Source of the DNA: Bacteroidota bacterium
GTDB taxonomy: Bacteria; Bacteroidota; Rhodothermia; Rhodothermales; Bin80
Direction of reading: 5' to 3'
DNA length: 36,668 nucleotides
NCBI GenBank assembly: GCA_026708685.1
Contig: JAPOUL010000089.1
Span: forward strand, 1 to 36,668
Below are positions 7,825-16,553 of the stretch, piece after piece. Position 1 is the stretch's first letter. Each line of letters opens with the position of its first letter. The notes beneath the pieces are model-generated. The model saw only the letters and a list, made by a program, of their open reading frames with translations. It did not search any database and had not been told where the DNA came from. A program made the position numbers and the translations under genes.

Positions 7825-9492
7825 ATGCACGACTCCACACGTGAAGCCCCTGACGGGCCTCCTTGTATTCCTCTGTATTCTGACGCTCCTTTTCCCCATA
7901 ATATTCACGACGATATGTACCAAGACCATCAAGTACCTATTTGGGCGGTGGAAACGTTTGTCGATCCTTCGTATTCGGGTAGTTGTTTCCATGCAGCAGG
8001 CTTCCACCGGATTGGATACACCACAGAGCGTGGACGTTATGCTCCCACGGGTGCAACTCGACGGAGGAAAAAGCCATTTGCTGGTATGAGTTTCCCACTC
8101 CATGGCGACAGCAATTGGGAGTTTCTGCTGCACCCGTATATCCGACCTTAGAGATTGGGGCAGGATTAGATGGGGATCAATGGGCGGCTCAGGAATTTGG
8201 AGCTGCCGATTTTGGGTATAAAAGTTTGACCACGCGCTTGATCAATATTGCCCGTTTGGTCAGTCGTTCACCCGGTGAACCCATCACAGCAAATATTGAA
8301 ATGGATCGTGCAGCTGTTACAGCATACTATCGTTTTATGAACCGTTCAAATACTGAATCCATTACACCCGAACGGATTCTGGCACCGCATCGTGTTCAAA
8401 CGGTGAAACGAATCCGAGGGCAGAAGATCGCCCTCTGTTTGATTGATGAGACCAAAATCACCTACAATACGCGTCCAGCGTGTGATGGATTGGAGGTGAT
8501 TGGACGCAATCAGACGAGTTCGGAAGCCGAGGGAGTTCGTCTCCATGCGACTCTGGCGATCGCCGACGAGGGACTCCCCATTGGAGTCATCCGGTGTGGT
8601 TATACATCGTCCAATCCAAGTGGTGAACATCCTGATCGTCAACACTGGGAGGATGCAGTGGACGATGTGATTGAGTGTGCCAAAGAGATTCGGCGCTCAA
8701 CCAAGATGGTGGTGATCATTGACCGAGAGGGAGACAGTGCATCTCTGATGGAGCGGTGCCTGATAGCAAGCGTGTGGATGTATTGGTTCGTGCAAAGCAT
8801 AATCGGAATCTCCCCGAGGGGAGAAAATTGTTTGACACACTGCGAAACATGGAGTCGTCCGGTCACATGGAGGTGTCCGTCCAGCGATTGAGTCGTCAAG
8901 TAAAGTCGAGTCGGGTGTACCATGAAGGCCGAGATGGAAGAGAGTCCCTGATGGAGATACGATATGGTTTGGTGGATTTACCCTGTGGCTCTATGATAGC
9001 GATTCAGATTGGAGAAATGGACAGGGCTTCTGATGCCTTAGAGTGGTTTTTGCTGACGAGTCTTCCCATCAATTCCTGGAAGAAGCAAAACAGATCGTCA
9101 AGTATTATTTGTTGCGATGGCGGATTGAAGATCTCTTTCGGGTCTTAAAAAACGGATGCAGAGTAGAGGACTTGCGTTTACGCTCTGCAGTGCAACTACA
9201 CCGTGCAGTCACCATCCATATGGTGATTGCATGGAGACTCATGCTGTTGACATTCCTACGACGCACGGTTGCCAATGCATCACCCAAGATGATGTTTACT
9301 GAAAGCCAGATTCGTGCACTTTAACTTTTCGAGGAGCACTATGAGTATCCCGAACCCAAAGATCTGCAATCCGCGACTTTTTTAGTTGCCATCTTGGGGG
9401 GATATCAGCAGAGGAACCATCGTCTTCCGAGTGTTGAAGTCATGTGGCATGGATATAAACGATTAGAAATAGGAGCCGAGTTTGGACATTGA
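7825..9492 (+). pseudogene. DUF4338 (DruA-like) plus Tn5/IS50-like transposase, heavily decayed
   Basis: Frame 1 (7825-8151) has a DUF4338-like stretch: VETFVDPSYSGSCFHAAGFH then RIGYTTERGRY and a final PLHGD segment. Frame shifts then lead into a Tn5-like transposase: EFGAADFGYKSLTTRLINIA, the YYRFMNRS helix, LCLIDETKITYNTR (first aspartate) and a conserved IDREGDSA (second aspartate) up to about 8760. Another frame then carries VLVRAKHNRNL, and a further frame the YYLLRWRIEDLFRVLKNGC segment with the catalytic glutamate (9043-9324). An in-frame TAA at 9322-9324 is followed by the natural C-terminus (EYPEPKDLQS... FLVAILGGYQQRNHR) to TGA at 9490-9492. At least three frameshifts and one nonsense codon make it inactive. 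The N-terminal part may begin before 7825, but it is too eroded to trace. Confidence 0.75.
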
Positions 9493-9729
9493 GAGCGTAT
9501 CCATGTGGCGGAGCAGTCAACCGGTGAGGAGGCTTAAACTTCAGATTCTTCCATCCGTTATTCAGTGAATTGCATCCATCGGATACGATGATAGGCAAAA
9601 AAATGCAACAAATCCATTCATTGGCGGAACGGATCATTTTTGAATCATGATGGCATCATCTCATCAAAAAATGGACGATTTTGGGTAAAATTAACTATGT
9701 CAAGTCGAAAGTTTGTGCGACAGGTAGGG

Positions 9730-10173
9730 TCAGGATATACCTGTGACCAGAAATCCTATAAACAAAATGGCCATGGTTAATAGCAGCATCACACCAACTC
9801 CTGTTAATATTTTGAGCCATCTAAGTATGATGGAAAACCATATCTCCACTGACTCTTGGAGGGAATCAAGCTTAGCTTCTAAGCAATCAAACTGAGTATC
9901 TATGGAATCAAAACGAGTATCTATGGAATCAAAACGAACGTCCATTGACTCTTTGAGAGAATCAAACTGAGTATCTACGGAATCAAATCTGGTTTCAACA
10001 ATGCTCTTGAAAGAGTCAGGTTCAGTTCCAGCTGAAGCAGTTAGAATTTCTTTCTGAATTTCTACAAGTTCGTGGGTCTCTATTTCATCAAGAGATCCTT
10101 TTTTCATCCACTTTCGCAACAAGGCAAAAGCACGTGTCTGCAAATTTGACAAAGATGTTGCGGTCTGTTCCAT
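9730..10173 (-). CDS. Coiled-coil protein with C-terminal membrane anchor
   Basis: 147 aa from ATG 10173; a TTG 21 bases upstream is less likely. Residues about 54-112 form a regular heptad repeat built on FDSxDTx units (FDSVDTQ, FDSLKES, FDSIDTR, FDSIDTQ, FDCLEAK, LDSLQES), predicting a coiled coil. Residues about 118-144 are a strong hydrophobic segment ending six residues from the C-terminus, so the coiled coil likely lies in the cytoplasm on a tail anchor. The layout is like that of Bdr-type or DUF1640-like proteins, but I cannot assign a family. Two of the heptads are encoded by an exact 21-base tandem repeat, suggesting growth by repeat duplication. It stands alone between pieces of mobile DNA. 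Confidence 0.65.
   Translation of the reverse strand: MEQTATSLSNLQTRAFALLRKWMKKGSLDEIETHELVEIQKEILTASAGTEPDSFKSIVETRFDSVDTQFDSLKESMDVRFDSIDTRFDSIDTQFDCLEAKLDSLQESVEIWFSIILRWLKILTGVGVMLLLTMAILFIGFLVTGIS
9894..9935. repeat. Exact 21-base tandem repeat, two units, inside the coiled-coil gene
   Basis: 9894-9914 and 9915-9935 are identical (GAGTATCTATGGAATCAAAA plus C). Each unit encodes one heptad of the coiled coil; the flanking sequence carries more diverged units. Copy-number changes would lengthen or shorten the coil without a frameshift. Confidence 0.85.
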
Positions 10174-10194
10174 AACTGGTGAGAGGTAGTTCAA

Positions 10195-10575
10195 GTATTA
10201 AATAATTCTAATCTCTTACTGTTCCAGCCCCGCACCAACACTAATAGTCTACTTGGGAGAGTGTAAACCAAAAAACGCATATGACGGGTCTGCTAAGTCT
10301 ATCCACTGCTCCTATGATGGCAACCAGACTTCCTGTCATGCCTGAAGGTCATACACTTTCGATTGGGTGCCGTATGGGAATCGTTTTGCACATATAATAT
10401 ACGAAATATCCGTGTTAATACCATGCAGAATCCAACATTCAATACAGAATGTTATGGATGACTACTATATTTTTCAGGAAATTGATCACGTTGATACAGA
10501 AATATAAATCGTCAAGGTCACCAAATACATCTTTTTGACTTCTTCAGCTTTGCGATGAAATTCTTCAAACCGGAT
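10195..10575. other. Gene-free stretch
   Basis: No gene, RNA or repeat seen before the 97-bp repeat copy at 10576. Confidence 0.45.
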
Positions 10576-10673
10576 ACTTTTGCAAAACCTCAGCGTTACA
10601 GCAGAAATATTGCCCTGGAGCACCATTGGTGCATTTTTTAGAATTGGCAGGTAGGTTTTGCAAACGGCTCACC
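10576..10673 (-). repeat. 97-bp palindrome-ended repeat, copy 2 (solo)
   Basis: The arms CTTTTGCAAAACCTC (10577-10591) and AGGTTTTGCAAACGGCTCAC (about 10653-10672) match the inverse of copy 1. The interior lines up with the reverse complement of copy 1 almost base for base in blocks (AAATATTGC, GAGCAC, ATTTTTTAG). No transposase lies next to it, so it is a solo element or a relic IS end. Confidence 0.65.
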
Positions 10674-11064
10674 GTTTATCTCGATAATCCATCTTGTCAA
10701 AAAGCATACTGGAATTCAAGTCGGTTTAATTACTCTTGGTAAGCGGCACACATCTCCGCAACTCGCCAGATATTCTGATTTAATTCGAAATGTACGATCT
10801 GGTACTCTTGAGCGGTCTCAGCTACCGAATCCCATCCCAAATACTGGTATATACACCCTGATCGTTGGTAGTGAATTCATCCAATTGCCCCCTGAAATGG
10901 TAGTTGGTGGTTTTGATGAAGGATCCTTGACTAAACAAGAGCCAATCAAGGCTCGCTATCATTGGCACATGTCCGAAATGAAAAGTTATTTGGTAGCACT
11001 GAGTACTTCCTTGAACTGTTTGTCTGAGATGTTTCCACCGCAAATGATGATCGCTACGCGTTGA
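10642..11064 (+). other. Start-less open frame, possible gene remnant
   Basis: The plus strand is open for 140 codons between a TAG at 10639 and a TGA ending at 11064, with no start codon in the first 70 codons. The peptide (IIHLVKKHTGIQVGLITLGK, then LARYSDLIRNVRSG and NTGIYTLIVGSEFIQLPPEM) looks protein-like but I do not recognise it. It runs out of repeat copy 2 and overlaps the 3' end of the convergent fusion gene. It may be a gene tail cut by the repeat, or chance. Confidence 0.25.
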
Positions 11065-12665
11065 CCGCTAAGATCTTCGGCGTACTTTTGAAAACACGCT
11101 ACTGCAACACCAGCTGCTCCCTCAATCTTGATCTCATGTTCCTGATATACGAAACGCATTGCTCTGGCAATCTCTTCTTCGGTAGCCGTCAGCCAGTCAT
11201 CAACCAAATCCATGCACAGCGGCAAAGTGATTGCATCAGCTTCAATTCCACCAGCGGTACCATCGGAAAGTGTCGGTTCAGATGGCTGCTCAATAATATG
11301 CCCAGCTTCCACAGAACCATGCATTACATTGGATAACTCTGGTGAGCAACCTATGATCTCAACATGTGGGAGATGTGCCTTGAGTCCTAAGGCTAATCCA
11401 CTAATCAATCCACCCCCACCGACAGAGGCAAAGACATAATCGAGCGGCCGGATTTGCTCTATAAGTTCAAGACCAATGGTTCCCTGACCAGCAAGGATGT
11501 GCCAGTCATTGTACGGAGAAATAAATACACCACCTTCATCATAGGCTACCTCTCTGGCTTTTTGCTCTGCCTCCACACCATCCTGTCCATGAAAAACAGG
11601 ATGTACACCACAACTTTGAAGGGTATCTACCTTATACTGGTCGGTGGTTGTCGGGATAAAAATCGTTCCATCCAAACCAAGTTCCTCAAGTATCATGGAT
11701 GTTGCTAGGGCATGATTTCCAGTGGATGCAATGGTCATGGGTGGTGGTGATTCTCCAAGAGAGAGAAGTTTGTTGAGAGCACCTCTGTATTTGAAGGAAC
11801 CGCTATATTGCTTATTTTCCAGTTTTAGAAAAACCTCAGCCCCAGTGGATTCTCCAAGAGGTGATGATTTCAAAATTGGGGTATGGATGACATCGCCTTT
11901 CATGGTTTCGGTTGCCATCATGACCAGTTGATAGGCCTTCCAGCGGGGCATATGATCACAAGGTGCAGAGATGTGGGTCCGTTTCAGGTATTGTTTTCTT
12001 ACCGGAGCAGGAAGTCGTTCAATGGCATATCTCAGTGCAGTTCTTGGCAGATGCACCGATGGATCATTGAGAAATTCTATCAGTGTGGATTCATCACGTT
12101 TCCCGGCTTCACGAAGCATCCACCCACAGGCCTTGTGAATAAGATCTTCCTGATCATTACTCAGCAAGTCTGCCAGTGCAAGCGTATCCGTTAACTGATC
12201 TCGTTTAATGAAATAATAAGTGGTCACCATTGCCATTCTTCGCTCCCACAAGTTCTTGCTTTGAGCAAGGGAGTAGAGCAAGGTCCGTGGACGTTCTAAC
12301 AGATAGGGTCCAAGAACCTTGTGGCAACTGATATCAACAAGATCCCAGTTATCAATGAAAGGAAGATGGTCAAGGTATGCCTGATAGACGATTTCTTCAT
12401 TGCCATGCTGGAATGAATGAATCAACAGACAAAGTGCGATAAATCGATCCTCGTGGTAGGAAGACTGCAATAAGAGGAGCATTTCCTGCAAGGGCACTTC
12501 TTTCCATCGCCGTGCCAGTTTACGAAGATCCGGGACGGTGACTCCTCGAAATACATCCCCCTCACCATACTCGCCCGGCCCCGTCTTGAAAAATCGTTGA
12601 CAATGGGTTGCACGATCAGGATCGCTCATGGCTTCAAGTACGTTTTGAAGATCCTTAGCAGTCAT
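10986..12665 (-). CDS. Fusion: AlkD-like DNA alkylation repair domain + threonine/serine dehydratase
   Basis: 559 aa from ATG 12665 (a TTG one codon earlier is less likely). Residues 1 to about 228 are an AlkD-type HEAT-like DNA glycosylase domain, which removes alkylated bases. It keeps the diagnostic NWDLVD (W107, D111) and GWMLREAGK (W182), matching the residues AlkD uses to hold and cut the lesion. Residues about 239-559 are a fold-type II PLP enzyme of the threonine ammonia-lyase/serine racemase family: PLP lysine K292 in SGSFKYRGA, STGNHA at 314-319, phosphate loop SVGGGG (414-419) and CGGNIS (542-547), with no ACT regulatory domain. The two are in one uninterrupted frame joined by a short linker with an internal Met239. 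This is not a combination I know from either family. It diverges from thrS with 57 bases between starts. An internal start at Met239 could also give a separate dehydratase. Confidence 0.88.
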   Translation of the reverse strand: MTAKDLQNVLEAMSDPDRATHCQRFFKTGPGEYGEGDVFRGVTVPDLRKLARRWKEVPLQEMLLLLQSSYHEDRFIALCLLIHSFQHGNEEIVYQAYLDHLPFIDNWDLVDISCHKVLGPYLLERPRTLLYSLAQSKNLWERRMAMVTTYYFIKRDQLTDTLALADLLSNDQEDLIHKACGWMLREAGKRDESTLIEFLNDPSVHLPRTALRYAIERLPAPVRKQYLKRTHISAPCDHMPRWKAYQLVMMATETMKGDVIHTPILKSSPLGESTGAEVFLKLENKQYSGSFKYRGALNKLLSLGESPPPMTIASTGNHALATSMILEELGLDGTIFIPTTTDQYKVDTLQSCGVHPVFHGQDGVEAEQKAREVAYDEGGVFISPYNDWHILAGQGTIGLELIEQIRPLDYVFASVGGGGLISGLALGLKAHLPHVEIIGCSPELSNVMHGSVEAGHIIEQPSEPTLSDGTAGGIEADAITLPLCMDLVDDWLTATEEEIARAMRFVYQEHEIKIEGAAGVAVACFQKYAEDLSGQRVAIIICGGNISDKQFKEVLSATK

Positions 12666-12722
12666 CAATGGAACAAAAGAGGGCTGAACGCGTGAACATG
12701 GGTCTATCCAAAATTACCACCT

Positions 12723-14534
12723 ATGCTTGAGGAGCTCTTGGAGCGTGCGGAAGCACACATCCCCAAGGGGTATGACCCCACTCTTTACAAGATACGACAT
12801 TCGGTTGCGCATATCATGGCACAGGCCGTTGTGGAACGCTTTCCAGATGCAAAGCCAACCATTGGACCTCCCATAGAGGATCGTTTTTACTACGATTTTG
12901 AAATGTCAAAGCCTCCGCATGAAGATGATCTGGCTTGGATTGAAGATCGCATGCGGGAAATAATTAAGGGACGGCATCGTTTTGAGGTTCGAGAGGTCAC
13001 TCATGAAGAAGCTCTTGCTCTATTTGAAGACAATCCCTATAAGATTGAACTTATTGAAGAATTGATCTCCCAAAATGGAGCAACCCCGCTTACCGTGTAC
13101 CAGCATGACTCCTTTATTGATCTGTGCAGAGGGCCTCATCTTCCACATACTGGATACATCAAGCCCAATGGAATCAAGCTTCTCTCCATTGCAGGGGCCT
13201 ACTGGCGAGGAGATGCCAAACGCACCCAGCTGACTCGCATTTATGGTACAGCATGGAAGAATCGGACGCAGCTGGATGAGTTCTTACGGCACATTGAAGA
13301 GGCTAAAGCCAGAGATCATCGTGTCTTAGGCAGGAAGTTGGAACTGTTCATGTTCAGTGATAAGGTCGGACCCGGCCTTCCAATGTGGCTTCCAGCAGGT
13401 GCAACTCTTCGTGAAACCCTGATTGACTTTCTTCGCAATGAACAACTGCGGCGTGGTTATGAGCATGTAAGTGCTCCCCACATCGGTCATCTGGATCTCT
13501 ATAAGACCAGTGGACACTATCCCTATTACAGTGACAGTCAGTTCCCTGCTATGGAAACCCATGAGATGGATGGATACCTGCTCAAGCCGATGAACTGCCC
13601 TCATCATGTTTTGATGTATGCACACAAACGTCGTAGCTACCGAGACTTGCCCGTCAAACTTGCCGAATTTGGTCAGGTGTATCGATATGAGCAGACAGGA
13701 GAGCTTGGGGGACTGACAAGGGTGCGTGGATTCACGGTGGATGATGGTCATATCTTCTGTCGACATGACCAAGTAGAAGAGGAAATCCGTGATTGTGTTG
13801 ACCTTGCCCTACAGGTGCTATCGGCGTTAGATTTCAAGGACTTCAGTGTTCAACTGTCTCTGCGAGATCCTGATAACCATGAGAAATATACCGGGTCGGA
13901 AGAGAACTGGAACGCATCTGAAGAGGCGATGCGAAGAGTCGTTGATGAAATGAATCTTGACACTCATGAAGAACTTGGAGAGGCAGCATTCTATGGTCCT
14001 AAAATTGACTTCAAGGTTCGTGATGCCCTCGGCCGTAGTTGGCAGCTGGGAACCGTTCAATTGGATTATAACCTGCCTGAGCGCTTTGATCTCTGGTATA
14101 CGGGTGCTGATGATCAGCATCATCGCCCAGCGATGATCCACCGTGCTCCCTTTGGTTCACTGGAGAGATTTATTGGAGTCTTGATTGAACACTGTGCAGG
14201 AGCGTTTCCATTCTGGCTTGCACCCGAGCAGGTGCGCGTCATGTCTATTTCTGAACGCTTCGTTGATTATGCCAGGGAAGTCTTGGACAAGCTTCAGCAG
14301 GACGGACTACGGGCTACGCTGGATGTGCGGAGTGAAAAGATAGGATACAAAATTCGTGAAGCCCAATTGTTAAAAATTCCGTACATGGTCGTCATCGGTG
14401 CCCGTGAAGTGGAACAGAATCATATTTCCGTGCGTGCACGATCAGGTGACGACTTAGGGTCCATGTCCATGGATTCATTTCTTGAATTCATCCACAAAGA
14501 GCGGTTTCCATCTATGAATGGGGGCTCAGACTAA
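12723..14534 (+). CDS. thrS: Threonyl-tRNA synthetase lacking the N-terminal TGS domain
   Basis: 603 aa; charges tRNA-Thr in the cytoplasm. The editing domain has HSVAH (H26, H30) and DLCRGPH. The class II core has motif 1 around MWLPAGATLRETL, motif 2 RYEQTGELGGLTRVRGFT and motif 3 HRAPFGSLERFIGV. Catalytic zinc ligands are C292 (MNCPHH), H343 (DDGHIF) and H473 (IHRAPF), spaced as in the E. coli enzyme. The C-terminal anticodon-binding domain follows (VRVMSISERFVDYAREVLDK). E. coli ThrRS is about 640 aa; the shortfall is the TGS domain, and the upstream frame closes within about 30 bases, so the domain is truly absent rather than missed by start choice. It diverges from the AlkD fusion and converges with proS. 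Confidence 0.96.
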   Translation: MLEELLERAEAHIPKGYDPTLYKIRHSVAHIMAQAVVERFPDAKPTIGPPIEDRFYYDFEMSKPPHEDDLAWIEDRMREIIKGRHRFEVREVTHEEALALFEDNPYKIELIEELISQNGATPLTVYQHDSFIDLCRGPHLPHTGYIKPNGIKLLSIAGAYWRGDAKRTQLTRIYGTAWKNRTQLDEFLRHIEEAKARDHRVLGRKLELFMFSDKVGPGLPMWLPAGATLRETLIDFLRNEQLRRGYEHVSAPHIGHLDLYKTSGHYPYYSDSQFPAMETHEMDGYLLKPMNCPHHVLMYAHKRRSYRDLPVKLAEFGQVYRYEQTGELGGLTRVRGFTVDDGHIFCRHDQVEEEIRDCVDLALQVLSALDFKDFSVQLSLRDPDNHEKYTGSEENWNASEEAMRRVVDEMNLDTHEELGEAAFYGPKIDFKVRDALGRSWQLGTVQLDYNLPERFDLWYTGADDQHHRPAMIHRAPFGSLERFIGVLIEHCAGAFPFWLAPEQVRVMSISERFVDYAREVLDKLQQDGLRATLDVRSEKIGYKIREAQLLKIPYMVVIGAREVEQNHISVRARSGDDLGSMSMDSFLEFIHKERFPSMNGGSD

Positions 14535-14549
14535 ACGTGCTTCTTCTGA

Positions 14550-14567
14550 GGGTCTGAGATCAGATCC
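14550..14567. terminator. Possible hairpin between convergent thrS and proS
   Basis: GGGTCT and AGATCC can pair (one G-T pair) around a six-base loop. There is no strong T-run on either side, so a rho-independent terminator is only possible. Confidence 0.25.
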
Positions 14568-14605
14568 TTGCATTACGGCATTTCATAGAATCCATGATCC
14601 GTTGT

Positions 14606-16384
14606 TTAACTGACGCGTGATACCCATGTAGGCAGATTCTCAAGTCGTTGATGGAGTGATTCAAAGCACTCATCAATCGCCTTCTGGATGTGTGCAACTG
14701 CACTGTCCAGAGGGATGATCTGGAGATCCTTGCTTCTTCTGCGTCCAAATTCTGCCCCACCGTTGTTGAGTGAACGAGAACTGACCGTACATCGCAGGGG
14801 GATCCCGCGAAGATCGGCATCTGCAAATTTCACTCCCGGGCTTACGGATCGGTCATCATACAACACTTCAATATTTGCGGCAAGGAGTTCACGGTAGAGA
14901 GCCTCCGCAGCCTCAAAGACCTCCCCTGCTCGTCCAAGGGAAACCAGAATCACCTGATAAGGAGCCACGGAAATAGGAAGATCCATTCCATATTCATCGC
15001 TGTACTGCTCGGCAACACACGCAAGTGCACGGCCAACTCCAATGCCATAGGATCCCATCACGATCGGTTGTTCCTTGCCGTCCTGATCGTTAAATAGTGC
15101 ACCCAAACGTTCACTGTATCTAGTTCCCAGCTGAAAAATATTTCCAACTTCGATACCACGAACAAAACGTAATGGCTTTCCATTGATGGGATCAGGAGCT
15201 CCGTCGTAGGCCAATGCAATGGGTGCAACAACATCAGCAGTAAAGTCTCTTCCGTAATTCGCACCAGTATAATGCCAGTCCACCTCGTTTGCACCAATAA
15301 TGAGGTTTTTTGATTCTGGAATCAGATCGTCAGCCACCAGAATCGCCTTGCTACGATCAATATCTCGGAACGAGGCGAACCCGGGTACACATCCAACACT
15401 AGTAATTTCACTGGTTTCAGCCGGGCGTAATGATTGAGCTTTCACGGCATACTGTAGCTGCAGCTCATTGACTTCCATGTCTCCTCGAACACATGCAGCC
15501 ACAAGGCGAGATGGCTCCTCTGATCCAAACTCACCCATGTAAAACACCATTTTCCCGGTTTGACGCGTGCTGACACCACAGAAATGGGCGACCTTCGCAA
15601 TGGTTTTTTGATCAGGAGTATGAACGCGTACCAGCGGTTCTTCATGAGATGCTGGTTCAGGAATTTTCTGAAAGCTAGCTACATCAAGGTTGGCAGCATA
15701 GCCAGTTTCATCGCAGATGACCAAGGAGTCTTCGCCTACGGGAGTAATATACATAAACTCATGGGCGATTTTACCACCCATCATGCCAGGGTCACTTTGA
15801 ACGGCAACAAGGTTGATCCCCAGTCGTGCACCAAACCGATGATAGGCATCATAATGGGCTTCATACTGAGATTGTAGTCCTTCAAAGTCTTGATCAAGTG
15901 AATAGGAGTCCTTCATCACAAATTCCCGTACCCGTATGAGTCCTGCCCTTGGTCGGGGTTCATCCCTGAATTTTGTCTGCAGATGATACACCATCTGGGG
16001 GAGCTGGCGATACGACCGTATTTCTGTTTTACAGAGGATGCCTACCACCTCTTCATGGGTCATGGCCAGTACCAGCTCACGCCCTTTCCGATCTTGAAAG
16101 CGGGCCATTTCATCACCAATTTCGTACCAGCGGCCAGATTCTTGCCATATTTCGGCGGGATGTACAACGGGCATGCACAATTCCTGCCCATTGATCGCAT
16201 CCATTTCTTCACGGAGGATCTGTTCAATCTTCCGAAGAGATCGCTGAGCCAGCGGGAGATAGGAATACAGGCCTGCTGCCAGCTGTCGCACATATCCAGC
16301 ACGGGCAAGCATTTGGCTGGATACGGAATCGGACTCAGAGGGTACTTCACGGAGGGTTTCTCCAAACAATGTAGAAAGACGCAT
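14606..16384 (-). CDS. proS: Prolyl-tRNA synthetase, bacterial type
   Basis: 592 aa from ATG 16384; charges tRNA-Pro. It has the bacterial N-terminus (MRLSTLFGETLREVPSESDS, then ARAGYVRQLAAGLYSYLPL), motif 1 near MPVVHPAEIWQESGRW, motif 2 in RDEPRPRAGLIRVREFVMKD and motif 3 in GSYGIGVGRALACVAEQ. An INS editing region of the YbaK type lies between motifs 2 and 3 (about residues 230-390), followed by the anticodon-binding domain (APYQVILVSLGRAGEVFEAA). Length fits the bacterial form (E. coli 572 aa). It converges with thrS and diverges from the feo operon across 170 bases. Confidence 0.96.
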   Translation of the reverse strand: MRLSTLFGETLREVPSESDSVSSQMLARAGYVRQLAAGLYSYLPLAQRSLRKIEQILREEMDAINGQELCMPVVHPAEIWQESGRWYEIGDEMARFQDRKGRELVLAMTHEEVVGILCKTEIRSYRQLPQMVYHLQTKFRDEPRPRAGLIRVREFVMKDSYSLDQDFEGLQSQYEAHYDAYHRFGARLGINLVAVQSDPGMMGGKIAHEFMYITPVGEDSLVICDETGYAANLDVASFQKIPEPASHEEPLVRVHTPDQKTIAKVAHFCGVSTRQTGKMVFYMGEFGSEEPSRLVAACVRGDMEVNELQLQYAVKAQSLRPAETSEITSVGCVPGFASFRDIDRSKAILVADDLIPESKNLIIGANEVDWHYTGANYGRDFTADVVAPIALAYDGAPDPINGKPLRFVRGIEVGNIFQLGTRYSERLGALFNDQDGKEQPIVMGSYGIGVGRALACVAEQYSDEYGMDLPISVAPYQVILVSLGRAGEVFEAAEALYRELLAANIEVLYDDRSVSPGVKFADADLRGIPLRCTVSSRSLNNGGAEFGRRRSKDLQIIPLDSAVAHIQKAIDECFESLHQRLENLPTWVSRVS

Positions 16385-16510
16385 GGTCAGGGGAATAATT
16401 TGAAAAATGTACAGTGAACATCCAGATTCCTATATGCATCAACAAAAGCAAGGCACTTGGAATCAAGAATGATCCATGGATGGAACAATCTTCGTGGAAA
16501 TTATTTATAT

Positions 16511-16539
16511 TTAGTCCAAATAACAATAAGTTGGTCTAA
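16511..16539. promoter_or_regulatory. Candidate metal-responsive operator upstream of feo
   Basis: TTAGTCCAA (16511-16519) and TTGGTCTAA (16531-16539) form an inverted repeat with one mismatch and an 11-base spacer, ending 15 bases before the first feo start. The half-sites resemble DtxR/IdeR/MntR-type boxes (TTAG-CC) more than a classical Fur box. An AT-rich TTATTTATAT just before it could be a -10 region. Identity of the regulator is inference. Confidence 0.45.
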
Positions 16540-16553
16540 TTGATAGTTCAGAT

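Noticed and set aside
7679..8089. 136-codon plus-strand frame next to the DUF4338 fragment
   Set aside because: The frame at 7825-8151 carries the recognisable DUF4338 motif over the same DNA; this frame has no family features.
9894..9935. Repeat units considered as a CRISPR array
   Set aside because: The units are directly adjacent without spacers and encode heptads of a coiled coil; no cas genes are present.
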